Below are positions 63,841 to 64,000 of a stretch of DNA of 64,000 nt, one piece after another. Every line of letters begins with the position of its first letter. Position 1 is the first letter of the stretch. The stretch spans positions 1,519,501 to 1,583,500 of the forward strand of contig RHDP01000001.1 of the NCBI GenBank assembly GCA_003725745.1, in the 5' to 3' direction. The stretch comes from Streptomyces sp. I6 (GTDB lineage: Bacteria; Actinomycetota; Actinomycetes; Streptomycetales; Streptomycetaceae). The position numbers and the translations under genes were made by a program. The notes under the pieces were generated by a model. That model was not told where the DNA came from. It worked only from the letters and a program-made list of their open reading frames with translations, and did no database searches.

Positions 63841-64000
63841 TCAGGCGCGTACCTGGACCGCGCGGGCGAGCCGGTCGTGCAGCCCCCGGCCGTCGCGGTC
63901 CCAGACCAGTGCCGGAATGGCCAGGCAGAGCAGCACGCTGCGGACGAGGACCCGGCCCAGGCCGAGCCGCCCGCCGTTCTCGCCGACGACCCGCAGTCCG
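63841..64000 (-). CDS. RDD-family membrane protein, C-terminal part
   Basis: Only the last 52 residues lie in the window; the gene continues beyond it. GLRVVGENGGRLGLGRVLVR, a hydrophobic SVLLCLAIPALVWDRD and final GRGLHDRLARAVQVRA match the end of RDD proteins (the Gly-Arg-x-x-His-Asp signature near the terminus). RDD proteins are small membrane proteins; some act as Na+/H+ antiporters. Confidence 0.8.
   Translation of the reverse strand, partial: GLRVVGENGGRLGLGRVLVRSVLLCLAIPALVWDRDGRGLHDRLARAVQVRA

Noticed and set aside
1-64000. Mobile elements, prophage, attachment sites
   Set aside because: No transposase, integrase or terminal repeats were seen; gene content is uniformly housekeeping-like.

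Overview
The window is high-GC actinobacterial chromosome and almost certainly Streptomyces. Codons strongly favour G/C in third position, GTG starts are common, TANNNT -10 boxes sit 6-8 bases before start codons (leaderless mRNAs), and genes are packed in short operons with ATGA/GTGA overlaps. Gene order matches, from memory, the conserved core region of S. coelicolor around SCO2140 to SCO2197. I saw no rRNA, tRNA, insertion sequence, prophage or CRISPR array.

Layout. 1-4.8 kb: zinc-ribbon protein, rhomboid protease, stand-alone Lrp ligand-binding protein, class V aminotransferase, trpD. 4.9-14.3 kb: the bcc-aa3 respiratory branch (qcrB-qcrA-qcrC-ctaE, then ctaF-ctaD-ctaC), interrupted by a degenerate receiver-domain protein and a frameshifted L,D-transpeptidase. 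14.5-21.4 kb: cysteine desulfurase-TusA fusion, PfkB kinase, frameshifted lipoprotein-like or membrane-anchored protein, erpA and nadA. 21.7-29.7 kb: NarL-type two-component system, PspA with its partner protein, DUF3043 protein, methyltransferase, ABC exporter. 29.8-35.0 kb: late cobalamin genes cobU, cobT and cobS with two membrane proteins between them. 35.2-41.3 kb: a minus-strand exopolysaccharide locus. 41.6-50.7 kb: pepA, lpd, two-lipoyl E2, GntR regulator and aceE, together the pyruvate/2-oxoacid dehydrogenase machinery. 51-58 kb: mixed regulators and oxidoreductases. 58.4-64 kb: NsdA-like regulator, lipB, lipA, small conserved protein, DUF4191 protein, and the end of an RDD protein.

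How the genes fit together. lipB/lipA make the lipoyl groups carried by the E2 protein, which lpd reoxidises and aceE feeds. erpA and the desulfurase-TusA fusion concern sulfur and Fe-S supply, needed by nadA, lipA and the Rieske protein. The Qcr and Cta proteins form the terminal oxidase supercomplex.

The most interesting part is 35,224-41,332. It combines an Agd3-like (CE18) secreted deacetylase, a PelF-like GT4 glycosyltransferase, a polytopic membrane protein of unknown family and a GH114 endo-galactosaminidase-like lipoprotein. This resembles the fungal galactosaminogalactan cluster and bacterial Pel systems but lacks recognisable PelD/E/G, so it may be a distinct actinobacterial amino-sugar exopolysaccharide system.

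A second theme is data quality or gene decay. At least eight single-base losses in G/C runs break nadA (twice), aceE, the L,D-transpeptidase, the deacetylase, a 519-residue hypothetical (twice) and a small gene. All are losses and two hit near-essential genes, so deletion errors in the sequence are the simplest reading.
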